From Comamonas sp. KCTC 72670 (GTDB lineage: Bacteria; Myxococcota; Myxococcia; Myxococcales; Myxococcaceae): a DNA stretch of 64,000 nt. Positions 15,637-24,066 of this stretch are shown here, piece by piece. The position numbers and the translations under genes were made by a program. A model generated the notes under the pieces. The model was not told the DNA's origin. It made no database searches and saw nothing but the letters and a program-made list of their open reading frames with translations. The stretch is from the NCBI GenBank assembly GCA_014656495.1, contig BNCN01000003.1:62001-126000 (forward strand), given 5' to 3'. Numbering within the stretch: the stretch's first letter is position 1; every line of letters starts with the position of its first letter.

Positions 15637-17577
15637 ATGCCCCTGGGTCCCGACACCATTGGTCGCAAGCTGCTGTGGAGCATCGCCCTGCCCGGGCTGC
15701 TCGTGGCACTGCTGGGTGTTGGCCACTTCTGGCGTGAGGCGCGGGTCGCCGTGCAGGACGCGACGCAGGTGGAGTCCCTGGCGCTCGCGGAGTTCGTCGC
15801 CTCCACCTTCACGCTGCCGCAAGCCCGGGGCACCCCGGCCCACGGCGCCGTCACGGAGGTGCTGCGGTCGAACACCCGGCTGTTCCGCTCCGTGGAGGAC
15901 GTGCGGGTGCTGGCGCCCGACGGGCGCATCCTCTGGTCGCGCCGCGCGGGCGAGGAGAACACGGTGCACCCGGAGGCCGCGCGCCTCACGGCCCCGGGCC
16001 CCGAGCGCGCGCGCTCCGTGGCGCAGATGACCGAGGTGATCCGCCCGCTCGGCGGCCCCGAGTGCGCGGGCTGCCACACGAGCGGCGAGGTCCCCGGCGC
16101 GAGCATCCTCCAATTGAGGATGACGGAGCCGGAGCTGCACCAGCAGCTGTCGACGGTGTTCGGCGCGGCGCTCGGCTCCATGGGGCTGTTCGTGGTGGTG
16201 CTCGCGGCCCTCACCGGCTGGGGGCTCCACTTCGTGCTCACCCGGCCCCTGCGCAAGCTGACCGCGGCCATGCGGCGCGCGGAGGCCGGGGACTTGCTGG
16301 TGCGCGCGGAGTCGCGGGGCTCGGACGAGCTGGCGCAGCTGGGCGCGGCCTTCAACCAGATGCTGGCGCGGCTCACGTCGATGAAGGTGGAGGAGATCGA
16401 CACCCACCGCGACCTGGAGCTGGTGAAGGAGAAGCTGGCGCTCAAGGACGAGCTGGAGGACCGCCTCAAGGAGCTGTCCCTGCTGTTCGACGTGGCGCGC
16501 TCGCTCAACGCCACGCTGGAGCTGGACGAACTCCTGGACGCCGTCACCCGGCAGGTGACGGAGCGGCTGCGCATCCCCGAGTTCTCCATCATGTTGATGA
16601 ACCCGGACGGCGTGCTCGAAATCAAGCACGCCTGGCCGGAGGGCCGCGGCGCCGAGGGGCTCACCTTCGCCCTGGGCGAGGGCGCCTGTGGCCGCGCCGC
16701 GGAGACGCGCAAGGCGGTGTACCTGCCGGACACGTCGGACCGCTCCAGCGTGTTCGCCAAGCCGGACCTGGTGAAGGGCGGGCTGAACACCGGCGCGCTG
16801 CTGGCCGCGCCCATGGTGCACATGGAGACGCTGCTGGGCGTGATGAACTTCCAGCGCCCCGAGGTGGCCAGCTTCTCCGCGGAGGAGATCGAGCTGCTCA
16901 CCGCGGTGGCGGACGTGGTGGCCACGGCGGTGAAGAACGCCCGGCTCCACGCGGAGACGGTGAAGCTCACCATGACGGACCCGCTCACCGGCGTGCCCAA
17001 CCGGCGTCACCTGTTCCAGCGCATGGAGCTGGAGCTGGCGCGGGCGAACCGCTTCGGGACGCCGCTGGCGCTGCTCATGGTGGACGTGGACCACTTCAAG
17101 CGCATCAATGACCTGGCCGGGCACCGCGTGGGCGACGAGTCCCTGCGCCGCGTGTGCGACGTGCTGCGGCTGCGCGTGCGCAAGGTGGACACCCTGGCCC
17201 GCTATGGCGGCGAGGAGTTCGTGCTGCTGCTGCCGCAGACCACCAAGGCGGAGGCCATGGAGGTCGCCGAGAAGCTGCGCCGCGCGGTGGCGGAGTCGGT
17301 GGCGCTGGCCCAGCCCGGGCTGCCCGGCAACCACATCACCGTGTCCGTCGGCGTGTCGCACTACCCCTCGGACGCGAGCACCCAGGAAGAGCTCGTGGAC
17401 TGCGCGGACGCGGCGCTCTATTTCAGCAAGCGCACGGGCCGCAACCGCACCACGCTGTATGAAGCCGGCATGGAGCTGCACCCGGGCCGCGAGCGTGGAC
17501 CGCACTCCCCCGCCGGCACCACCGAGCCTCCCACCGTGGCCGCGCCCAAGCCGCCGAGCGGTCTGGCCAAGGCGTAG
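15637..17577 (+). CDS. Membrane diguanylate cyclase: periplasmic CxxCH sensor, HAMP, GAF, GGDEF
   Basis: The 646-residue protein has a first membrane helix at about residues 10-32 and a second at about 178-204 (MGLFVVVLAALTGWGLHFVL). Between them is a periplasmic domain ending in ECAGCHTSG. Cys143-Ala-Gly-Cys146-His147 is a canonical c-type haem attachment motif. Then follow a HAMP domain (TRPLRKLTAAMRRAEAGDL), a short coiled coil, a GAF domain (about 285-440) and a GGDEF domain. The active-site GGEEF is at residues 524-528, with an inhibitory I-site RKVD at 515-518 five residues before it. The domain should make c-di-GMP with product inhibition. I infer a haem-based redox or gas sensor. The gene stands alone and converges with the GDSL hydrolase gene. 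Confidence 0.93.
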   Translation: MPLGPDTIGRKLLWSIALPGLLVALLGVGHFWREARVAVQDATQVESLALAEFVASTFTLPQARGTPAHGAVTEVLRSNTRLFRSVEDVRVLAPDGRILWSRRAGEENTVHPEAARLTAPGPERARSVAQMTEVIRPLGGPECAGCHTSGEVPGASILQLRMTEPELHQQLSTVFGAALGSMGLFVVVLAALTGWGLHFVLTRPLRKLTAAMRRAEAGDLLVRAESRGSDELAQLGAAFNQMLARLTSMKVEEIDTHRDLELVKEKLALKDELEDRLKELSLLFDVARSLNATLELDELLDAVTRQVTERLRIPEFSIMLMNPDGVLEIKHAWPEGRGAEGLTFALGEGACGRAAETRKAVYLPDTSDRSSVFAKPDLVKGGLNTGALLAAPMVHMETLLGVMNFQRPEVASFSAEEIELLTAVADVVATAVKNARLHAETVKLTMTDPLTGVPNRRHLFQRMELELARANRFGTPLALLMVDVDHFKRINDLAGHRVGDESLRRVCDVLRLRVRKVDTLARYGGEEFVLLLPQTTKAEAMEVAEKLRRAVAESVALAQPGLPGNHITVSVGVSHYPSDASTQEELVDCADAALYFSKRTGRNRTTLYEAGMELHPGRERGPHSPAGTTEPPTVAAPKPPSGLAKA

Positions 17578-17588
17578 CCCGGGGCCGC

Positions 17589-18182
17589 TCAGCGCTTCAC
17601 CAGCGACTGCACCCGGGGCAGCATCAGCTCCGCCCACTCCGCGTAGCCCTCGTCCGAGGGGTGGAACCCGTCGCTGGAGAAGAAGTGCGGGCTGTGCGGA
17701 ATCATCGCCTTGCTCGCGGTGAAGAGGTCCACCAGGTGCAGGCCGTGCGCACGGGCCACCTCGGCGATGGCGGCGTTGAAGGGCTCGATGCGGCCCTCGT
17801 ACAGGCCCGCGGGCACCAACTTCGCCACCGGCGCGAGCGCGAGGTCCACGATGTTCACCACCACCAGCGGCGCCCCGGTCTGCTTGAGGCGCCGGGCGAT
17901 GCGGTCCAGGTCCTCTTGGAAGTCCTCCACCGGCGTGCCGCGCCAGACGTCGTTGGTGCCGATGCCCAGCGTCACCAAGGTGGGCTGCGCGGCCACGGCG
18001 CGCTTCACCTGTCCGGTGAAGACGTCCCGGATGCGCGCCCCGCTCTGCCCCAGGTTGGTGAGGCCCACGGGCAGGCCCGCCGCGCGCAGACGGGACGCGA
18101 GGCGGTCGGGATAGCCGCCACCTCGCGCGGCGCCCACCCCCACCGCCGTGCTGTCTCCCAGCGCCACGTAGTTGACGCTCAT
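17589..18182 (-). CDS. SGNH/GDSL-family hydrolase
   Basis: The 197-residue protein has all SGNH blocks: block I YVALGDSTAVGVG with the nucleophilic Ser, block II NLGQSGARI with Gly, block III GIGTNDVWRG with Asn, and block V DGFHPSDEGY with the Asp/His pair. Such enzymes are esterases, lipases or carbohydrate deacetylases. No signal peptide is visible, so it is probably cytoplasmic. It lies 22 bp downstream of the DegP-type protease gene on the same strand and is likely co-transcribed with it. The substrate cannot be inferred from the sequence. Its stop is only 11 bp from that of the convergent cyclase gene. Confidence 0.92.
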   Translation of the reverse strand: MSVNYVALGDSTAVGVGAARGGGYPDRLASRLRAAGLPVGLTNLGQSGARIRDVFTGQVKRAVAAQPTLVTLGIGTNDVWRGTPVEDFQEDLDRIARRLKQTGAPLVVVNIVDLALAPVAKLVPAGLYEGRIEPFNAAIAEVARAHGLHLVDLFTASKAMIPHSPHFFSSDGFHPSDEGYAEWAELMLPRVQSLVKR

Positions 18183-18204
18183 CCGCCGCGCTCCAGTCGC
18201 GGGC

Positions 18205-19692
18205 TCACGGCACCCGCAGGGCCCTCAGATTGCGCGCGCCACCGGGCGCTGTCACGCGCAACAGCAAGGTGCTGCCGGACGCGGCGCCCTGGATGATGCG
18301 CGCCAGGCCATCCGCGTTCTCCACCTTCTTGCGGTTGGCCTCGATGACGACCATGCCGGGCTCCAGCTGCGCGCGGTCCGCCGGAGAGCCGGGCACCACG
18401 TCGGTGATGAGCGCGCCGCTGCTGTCCGTGAAGCCGGCCTGCTGCGCCGTGCGCGCGTCCAGGTTCTGGAGGCTGACGCCCACGCGCCGCGAGCTCTCCT
18501 GCTGGTCATCCGGCTTCTGCTTCGCCTTGGCCACGCCCTCCAGGTCCGGCCGCGTGCCCAGCGCCACCTTCACGTCCTGCTTCTTGCCGTCGCGGAAGAG
18601 CGTCAGCGTGGAGGTGCTGCCCGGCCGCTTGAGCGCCACGGTGCGCGTCAGCTCGCCGCTGGACGTGACCGTCCTCCCGTCGATGGCGATGACGACGTCA
18701 TCCTGCTTGAGGCCCGCCTTCGACGCCGGCGAGGACGGCATGATCTGCGTGAGGATGGCGCCCTCGTTCACCGGGAGCTTGAGCGCGCTCGCCAAGTCCC
18801 GCGTCAGGTCCTGGATGCCCACGCCGAGCCACGCGCGCGTGACGGAGCCCTCCTTCTGCAACTGCGGCAGCAGCGAGCTGATGAGGTTGCTGGGCACCGC
18901 GAAGCCGATGCCCGAGCCCCCGCCCACGATGGCGGTGTTGATGCCCACCACCTGGCCCCGCATGTCGAAGAGCGGGCCGCCGGAGTTGCCGGGGTTGATG
19001 GCCGCGTCCGTCTGGAGGAACTCGTCGTATTGGCTGGCGCCAATCTCACGCGCCCGGGCGGAGACGATGCCCAGGCTGACGCTGGAGGCGAGCCCGAACG
19101 GGTTGCCGATGGCCACCACCCAGTCGCCCACGCGCAGCGCGTCCGAGTCGCCCAGCTTCACCGTGGGCAGCCCGTCCACCTTCTCCTTCAACCGCACGAG
19201 CGCCACGTCGGTGAGCGGGTCGCGCCCCACCACCTCGCCACTGAAGCTGCGGCCGTCGTCCAGGCGGATGGTGATGGTGACCGCGTCCTCCACCACGTGG
19301 TTGTTGGTGAGAATCAGCCCCTTGGGGTCGATGATGAAGCCGGACCCGGCGCCCTGCCGCAGCGGCTCCCGGCGCTGGCCGCCCCCCTCCCGTCCTCCGC
19401 CGAAGAAGCGATCGAAGAGCGGGTTGCCTTCCATTCCTCGTGGCATGCCGCCGCCCCGGGCCTGGACGTCCACGTTGACGACGGCGGACTTCACCGACTC
19501 CACCAGCGGGGCCAGGGACGGGAGCGTCTGGGCCTCTCGCGTCGCGGGCTGGAGCACGTTGTCGGGCCCCTGCTGCGGCGTGGCCGCCGGGGCCGGCCTC
19601 GGCGCGGGCGCCTGGGCCACGGCGGCGGAGGGCAGCGCGACCAGGAGCGCGGCGACGAGCGCCTTCCGGAACGACACGGTCGAACGGTTCAT
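18205..19692 (-). CDS. DegP/HtrA-type periplasmic serine protease with two PDZ domains
   Basis: Starting at the ATG at 19692 (TTGGAG upstream), the protein has 495 residues. A signal peptide ends near ALPSAAVAQA and is followed by an Ala/Pro-rich linker. The trypsin-like domain shows the triad: His in LTNNHVVEDA, Asp in DPLTDVALVRL and Ser in NPGNSGGPLFD. A Gly-rich loop (FFGGGREGGGQRRE), as in DegP, precedes it. Two PDZ domains follow: VTRAWLGVGIQDL with SPASKAGLKQDDVVIAIDG, and RVGVSLQNL with GSPADRAQLEPGMVVIEAN. Do-family proteases degrade or refold misfolded envelope proteins. The gene is followed by the GDSL hydrolase gene. DegP versus DegQ/MucD-type naming is not resolvable here. Confidence 0.94.
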   Translation of the reverse strand: MNRSTVSFRKALVAALLVALPSAAVAQAPAPRPAPAATPQQGPDNVLQPATREAQTLPSLAPLVESVKSAVVNVDVQARGGGMPRGMEGNPLFDRFFGGGREGGGQRREPLRQGAGSGFIIDPKGLILTNNHVVEDAVTITIRLDDGRSFSGEVVGRDPLTDVALVRLKEKVDGLPTVKLGDSDALRVGDWVVAIGNPFGLASSVSLGIVSARAREIGASQYDEFLQTDAAINPGNSGGPLFDMRGQVVGINTAIVGGGSGIGFAVPSNLISSLLPQLQKEGSVTRAWLGVGIQDLTRDLASALKLPVNEGAILTQIMPSSPASKAGLKQDDVVIAIDGRTVTSSGELTRTVALKRPGSTSTLTLFRDGKKQDVKVALGTRPDLEGVAKAKQKPDDQQESSRRVGVSLQNLDARTAQQAGFTDSSGALITDVVPGSPADRAQLEPGMVVIEANRKKVENADGLARIIQGAASGSTLLLRVTAPGGARNLRALRVP

Positions 19693-19790
19693 ATGCACTC
19701 CAAGCTAGATCCGAAGTCCCGCCCCGCAAGCCCAACTGCCTGTCATGGCGGGAAGAAGACACACCCAGCCCTCCCCTCCTCCCAGGGACC

Positions 19791-21380
19791 TCAGGCAGGC
19801 TGATAGAGGCGGTAGTCCAGCTCCGGATAGAGGTTGTCGCGGCGCTCCACCTGGGAGAGCCACCCCTCGTCCACGCTGCCGCCGCGCAGCTGCTCATGCA
19901 GGCGCTGGAAGCGGAGCAGGTGCTCGCGCGTGCGGCGCTGCGCGTACTCCACCATGGTGCCCGTCTTCATGATGAAGGCCCAATCCGAGGCCTGGGCGAG
20001 CAGCAGCTCCCTCGCGGCCTGGTTGAGCGCGCGGCGCTGCAGCTCCCCGGCGTCCGGGAAGTCCTTCGCGAGCGCGACCATCTGCTTCGCGCTGTGCGTG
20101 AGGTGGCGGTAGATCCAATCGTTGCTGCCGTCCAGCCACATGCTGGCGTAGCCTCCCGCGCCCCACGAGGACAGCGGCGGGGTCGCCACCTGATTCTCCG
20201 GGTGCTCCCGCAGGTCATCCGACGGCGTCACCAGCCGGAACGTCTTCTGGTCATACGCGGCCTTGCGGATGAAGAAGTCGAGGAACTGCGGCCCCTCGAA
20301 CCACCAGTGACCGAAGAGCTCCGCGTCATAGGGAGCGACCACCACGGGCGCCCGGCCGCCGAGCCGCGCGGCGAGGTCTTCAATCTGCCGTTCGCGGTTG
20401 AACAGGAAGTTGCCCGCGTGCACGGCGGCCCGCTCACGCGCGGCCCGAGGGTCATACGGGCGCTTGTCGTCCGTCTTCCCCGTGATGCGGTAGTACTTGA
20501 AGCCCGTGTTCTTCCGCTCGCCGGTGGGCTGGATGAACGGGCGGATGTAGTCCAGGTCCAGGTCCCAGCCGATGTCCCGGTAGAACTCGCGGTAGTCCGG
20601 GTCGCCCGGGTAGCCGTGCTCGGTGCTCCACACCTGCTGGCTGCTCTCCGGGTCCCTCGCGTACGCGGCCACGCCCGTCTCGGTGAAGACGGGGGCATAG
20701 GGGCCATGCAGCGGACGGGGCACGGCGTCCGTCAGTCCGTGCGTGTCCACGAAGAAGTACCGGATGCGCTCGTTGGCGAGCAGGCGCTCCAGGCCCGGGT
20801 AGTAACCGCACTCGGCCAGCCAGATGCCCGCGGGGTCCTTGCCGAAGTGTTGACGGTAGTGGTTCGCCGCCACCGTCACCTGGGCCCGGACGGCCTCCGG
20901 CACCTGCTGCATCAAGGGCAGGAAGCCGTGGGTCGCGTTGCACGTGAGGATGTCCAGTTGGCCCGCGTCCTGGAGGCGGCGGAACGCGGAGACCAGGTCA
21001 CGCTTGTATCGGTCGTGAAAGGCGCCGCGCAGGGACTCGAAGTGGTCCCGGTAGAAGTGGGCGATGGGACCGAACGTGGCGTCATGGCGCGTGCGGTGGA
21101 CCTCCCGCGCGCCCAGCTCGCACAGCAAGTCCAACCGCCGTGCGTACCGGTCCATCAACAGCTCGTCCCGCAGCATGGAGACGAGCGTCGGGGACAGCGT
21201 CATCGCCAGGCGGAACGGGACGCCGTCCTCCGCCAGCCTGTCGAACACCTGGAGCAGCGGAAGGTACGTCTCGGAGATGGCCTCGTAGAGCCAGTCCTCC
21301 TCGAGGAAGTCTTCGTGCTCGGGGTGCCGGACGAAAGGGAGGTGCGCGTGGAGAACCAACGCGAGGGAGCCCTGGCTCAT
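19791..21380 (-). CDS. GH57 family 1,4-alpha-glucan branching-type enzyme
   Basis: The start is the ATG at 21380 (MSQGSLALVLHAHLPFVRHP), giving 529 residues. GH57 motifs are present in order: LVLHAHLPFVRHP; the nucleophile Glu190 in IWLAECGYYPG; the acid/base Asp352 in VVAPYDAELFGHWWFEGP; and a C-terminal helical domain with SSWGAGGYASMWLDGSNDWI and AQASDWAFIMKTGTMVEYA. These features match the GH57 glucan-branching enzymes (COG1543). The enzyme should act on glycogen-like alpha-glucan in the cytoplasm. It lies 25 bp after the DUF4912 gene and is divergent from a glycosyltransferase gene, so these may form a glycan-related set. True branching activity versus another alpha-glucan transferase activity is not decided by sequence. 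Confidence 0.92.
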   Translation of the reverse strand: MSQGSLALVLHAHLPFVRHPEHEDFLEEDWLYEAISETYLPLLQVFDRLAEDGVPFRLAMTLSPTLVSMLRDELLMDRYARRLDLLCELGAREVHRTRHDATFGPIAHFYRDHFESLRGAFHDRYKRDLVSAFRRLQDAGQLDILTCNATHGFLPLMQQVPEAVRAQVTVAANHYRQHFGKDPAGIWLAECGYYPGLERLLANERIRYFFVDTHGLTDAVPRPLHGPYAPVFTETGVAAYARDPESSQQVWSTEHGYPGDPDYREFYRDIGWDLDLDYIRPFIQPTGERKNTGFKYYRITGKTDDKRPYDPRAARERAAVHAGNFLFNRERQIEDLAARLGGRAPVVVAPYDAELFGHWWFEGPQFLDFFIRKAAYDQKTFRLVTPSDDLREHPENQVATPPLSSWGAGGYASMWLDGSNDWIYRHLTHSAKQMVALAKDFPDAGELQRRALNQAARELLLAQASDWAFIMKTGTMVEYAQRRTREHLLRFQRLHEQLRGGSVDEGWLSQVERRDNLYPELDYRLYQPA

Positions 21381-21405
21381 GGTCGTACGAAGTCTCCGTG
21401 CAAGT

Positions 21406-23934
21406 TCATGAACGGCCACCTCCCGACGGTGGCTTTCGCGGGAGCGGCTCGGACGCGTCGGCCGATGGCTCCGCCTCCGTGCGGCGCGGACGCGGGGCTC
21501 CCGCGGATGGCGCTGGCACCTCGAAGTAACGATGGTTCTCGAACGCGTCCGAGGCCCGGGGTCGTGCGTCTTCAGGCCGTGAGGTCGCGCGCGTCCGCGG
21601 GGGTGAGGGCACTTCGAAGTACCGGTGATTCTCCTCCTCGCTCGGAGCGTGCGCAGACGCATCGTGAGACGGCGGTTCCGAGCGCTGGGGCTGTGGCTCC
21701 GCGTGTCCCGGGTCGGTAAGCCGCGAGGGGTGCCCCGCATGTCCACCGCCCTGCCGATTCTCGGAGGCCCCCGCTGCGCGGGCACGCGACTCGTGGGCGG
21801 ACCTCTCCGGGGCCCCTGGAGTCTCTCGATAGCGCTGTTCGGAGGCTCCCGATGCGCGTTCAGGCGTCTCCAGATAGCGGAGGTCCGACGCGCCCGCGGC
21901 GCCTGCTCGAACATCGAGGTACCGGTGGTCCGCCGCGCCTGGATAGGCCTGGTCCGAAGCGCCCGACGCGCGCGGAACGTGTCCCAAGTAGGACGGCAGC
22001 GCCGTGCCTGGGTAGGCCTGGTCCGAAGCACCCGACGCGCGCGGAACGTGTCCCAAGTAGGGCGGCAGCGCCGCGCCGGACGGAAGGTCACTGTAACGCT
22101 GATCCGAGGCGCCCGAGGTGCGCGGTACATGCCCCAGGTAGGGCTGGCCCGCGGGGCTCGCCGCGCCGGAGGGGTGCGTCTGGTAGCGCAGGTCGGACGC
22201 GCCCGGCAGGCCACGGGCATCCAGGTAGCCCGGCGGCGAGCTCGCGCCCACGGAGGATGCCGGAGCGCCCTCCTGGTACCGGAGGTCCGAAGCGCCTGGA
22301 ATGCCTCTCACGTCCAGATAGCGATACGGCGACGGCGTGGTTTGCCGCGCGGGAGGCACCGACGCGCCCGCGCCTGGACGCATGGCCCCCTCCGCATAAC
22401 GCAGGTCCGATGCGCCGGGCGCCCCCCGAACATCCAGATAGGTGCGGGGTGCCGATGAAGCGGCCCCCGCCTCCGAGCGCGCGGAGGTCTCCGCATATCG
22501 CTGGTCCGAAGCGCCCGGTGCGCGACGCAGGGTCTCCAGGTAGCGAGGAACTGGCGACGGCACGGGGCCACGCGCGCTTCGTGAAGCCGCATCCGCGAGA
22601 TACCGCATGTCCGAGGCCCCGGGCGCACGCGCGGCGGAGACCTCATAGCGCTGGTCGGAAGCACCGAGCGCGCGCTCAGACGCGCCCACGTATCGCTGGT
22701 CCGATGCGCCAGGTGCGCGTTCAACGCCATCCAGATGCGCACCGGCCCGCCCGGCGTCACGGCGCTCGCGATGGACCTCGGGAACGTCGAACGCGCCACC
22801 ACTTCCGGGCAGATTCACCCGCCGCCAGGAAATGTATTCGCGCTCCGCATCCGGCCGCGCCACCGCGGTGGGCGCAGGCGGTGGCGACTCCACCACGGGC
22901 GGCACGCGGAGGAACCGCACCGTCAGGTCCGTGGACACGCCCGTGGGAGGCAACGTCACGCGATTGCTCGACGCACCGAGGCGCCGGCTGCGCCCATCCT
23001 TCCCGATGAAGTGCGCCTCCACCCGGTACGTCCCACCCGGCGCCAGGCCGTGGAGGTAGAAGCCCGGTGCCTCCAACGCGAAGGCCACCTCCCGGATGAC
23101 CTGTTCACCATCGAACACACGCAGCACGGCCTTCGGTGCTTCCAGGCCGTCCTCCGCCCGAAGCCGGGCGCCGAGGCTGAAGTCCCAGGACACGAAGAGC
23201 GTGTGAGGGTCACGCGGCAGCAACAGCACCGTGTCGTCTTCGTACCCCGAGGGCAGCGCCCCCAGCCGCTCGGAGTCATCGACGTCGGGGGCCGGCGGGA
23301 CGGCGGGCGCGGGCTCCTCCACCAGATGGTGATGACGCGCCTCGTCCTCACCGGCCACGCGCGCGACGAAGAACCCCTCCACCACCGGCTCCGCGGCATG
23401 CTGAACGGGCGCGGGACGCGCGGCGGGTGCCTCCTCCACCTGGGACTTCGGCTCGGCGGGACGCGTGTAGGACGACACCACGGGCGTGACGGGCTCGCGA
23501 GGACGCTCCACGCGGGGCTTCGGAGGGAAGGTCACCACCGTCGCGGGCCGGGCGGGCGGCTTGCTCCCCGGCTTCTCGGAGGCCCGCTTGGCGGCCACCC
23601 GCTTGGGCGCCGACACCCGCCCATGTCCCGAGGCCGCGCCCTCCTTCGGCTTGGTTTCCACTGCGGCCTTGGGCGGCTTCTTGCCCGTCTTCGAAGCGGC
23701 GGCGCGAGGCGCCTTGGCGGCCTTGGCAACAGGCGCCTTGGGGGACGCCTTCGCGGACGCGCGCTTGCCCGGGACCTTGATGCCCGCGAGCCTGGCGAGC
23801 TTCGCCAGCGCGGGGACGTAGGCCGCCAGGGCGGCGAGCAACTCCTCCTTCCGCATCCGGCTGTAGCCGGTCCCCAGGTGCTTCCGGGCCAACTCCCTGA
23901 GGTAGCCGACCGTTACGCTCTTGAGGTCTTCCAT
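21406..23934 (-). CDS. Rho-N/DUF4912 protein with long GASDxRY repeat tail
   Basis: From the ATG at 23934 the protein has 842 residues. Residues 1-45 form a Rho-N/SAP-like helical domain (VTVGYLRELARKHLGTGYS, then MRKEELLAALAAY). Residues 46-130 are Lys/Ala/Pro-rich and basic. Residues ~225-340 are a DUF4912 beta-sandwich (LPSGYEDDTVLLLPRDPHTL, then FVSWDFSLGARLR and YRVEAHFIGKDG). Residues ~400-730 contain thirteen degenerate copies of a GAS(D/E)xRY motif, each followed by YL-, VP- or ET-type linkers. Two ENHRYFEVP units (around 765 and 800) close the tail. The function is unknown. DUF4912 proteins are often encoded near GH57 branching enzymes, as here. The repeats are coding and in frame, without obvious DNA-level clonal identity. 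Confidence 0.8.
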   Translation of the reverse strand: MEDLKSVTVGYLRELARKHLGTGYSRMRKEELLAALAAYVPALAKLARLAGIKVPGKRASAKASPKAPVAKAAKAPRAAASKTGKKPPKAAVETKPKEGAASGHGRVSAPKRVAAKRASEKPGSKPPARPATVVTFPPKPRVERPREPVTPVVSSYTRPAEPKSQVEEAPAARPAPVQHAAEPVVEGFFVARVAGEDEARHHHLVEEPAPAVPPAPDVDDSERLGALPSGYEDDTVLLLPRDPHTLFVSWDFSLGARLRAEDGLEAPKAVLRVFDGEQVIREVAFALEAPGFYLHGLAPGGTYRVEAHFIGKDGRSRRLGASSNRVTLPPTGVSTDLTVRFLRVPPVVESPPPAPTAVARPDAEREYISWRRVNLPGSGGAFDVPEVHRERRDAGRAGAHLDGVERAPGASDQRYVGASERALGASDQRYEVSAARAPGASDMRYLADAASRSARGPVPSPVPRYLETLRRAPGASDQRYAETSARSEAGAASSAPRTYLDVRGAPGASDLRYAEGAMRPGAGASVPPARQTTPSPYRYLDVRGIPGASDLRYQEGAPASSVGASSPPGYLDARGLPGASDLRYQTHPSGAASPAGQPYLGHVPRTSGASDQRYSDLPSGAALPPYLGHVPRASGASDQAYPGTALPSYLGHVPRASGASDQAYPGAADHRYLDVRAGAAGASDLRYLETPERASGASEQRYRETPGAPERSAHESRARAAGASENRQGGGHAGHPSRLTDPGHAEPQPQRSEPPSHDASAHAPSEEENHRYFEVPSPPRTRATSRPEDARPRASDAFENHRYFEVPAPSAGAPRPRRTEAEPSADASEPLPRKPPSGGGRS
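21751..22727 (-). repeat. Degenerate GASDxRY protein-repeat region
   Basis: Thirteen copies of a short motif centred on GASDQRY/GASDLRY/GASDQAY occur at irregular spacing of about 15-40 codons. Some neighbours also share YLGHVPRASGASD or YLDVRG. Two adjacent copies near 21990-22060 are almost identical in DNA, suggesting recent local duplication. The region lies inside the DUF4912 gene. Confidence 0.8.
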
Positions 23935-23945
23935 GGGCAAGCAGG

Positions 23946-23974
23946 CCTTTAGGTCGCGGGTCTTGGAGGGTCAA
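23946..23974 (-). promoter_or_regulatory. Weak putative promoter for the DUF4912-GH57 operon
   Basis: Minus-strand TTGACC (23969-23974), 17 bp and TAAAGG (23946-23951) sit just before the ATG at 23934. The -35 is good and the -10 poor. Confidence 0.3.
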
Positions 23975-24029
23975 CGTGCCAGCATTTCATGTGTTCTTCG
24001 CCCGACCCCCCTTCTTCGTCCAACACCCG

Positions 24030-24058
24030 ATGACACCCCGAGGGCGGCTAGGTATCCT
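24030..24058 (+). promoter_or_regulatory. Putative promoter abutting the glycosyltransferase start
   Basis: ATGACA (24030-24035), a 17-bp spacer and TATCCT (24053-24058) form a good sigma-70-like site. The predicted transcript start (about 24065) is only about two bases before the TTG start codon at 24067, implying a leaderless message or a later true start. Confidence 0.45.
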
Positions 24059-24066
24059 GCCCACGC

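Noticed and set aside
15508-17637. 709-codon minus-strand frame
   Set aside because: Complete antisense of the diguanylate cyclase gene, rich in Arg/His/Gln, with no conserved feature.
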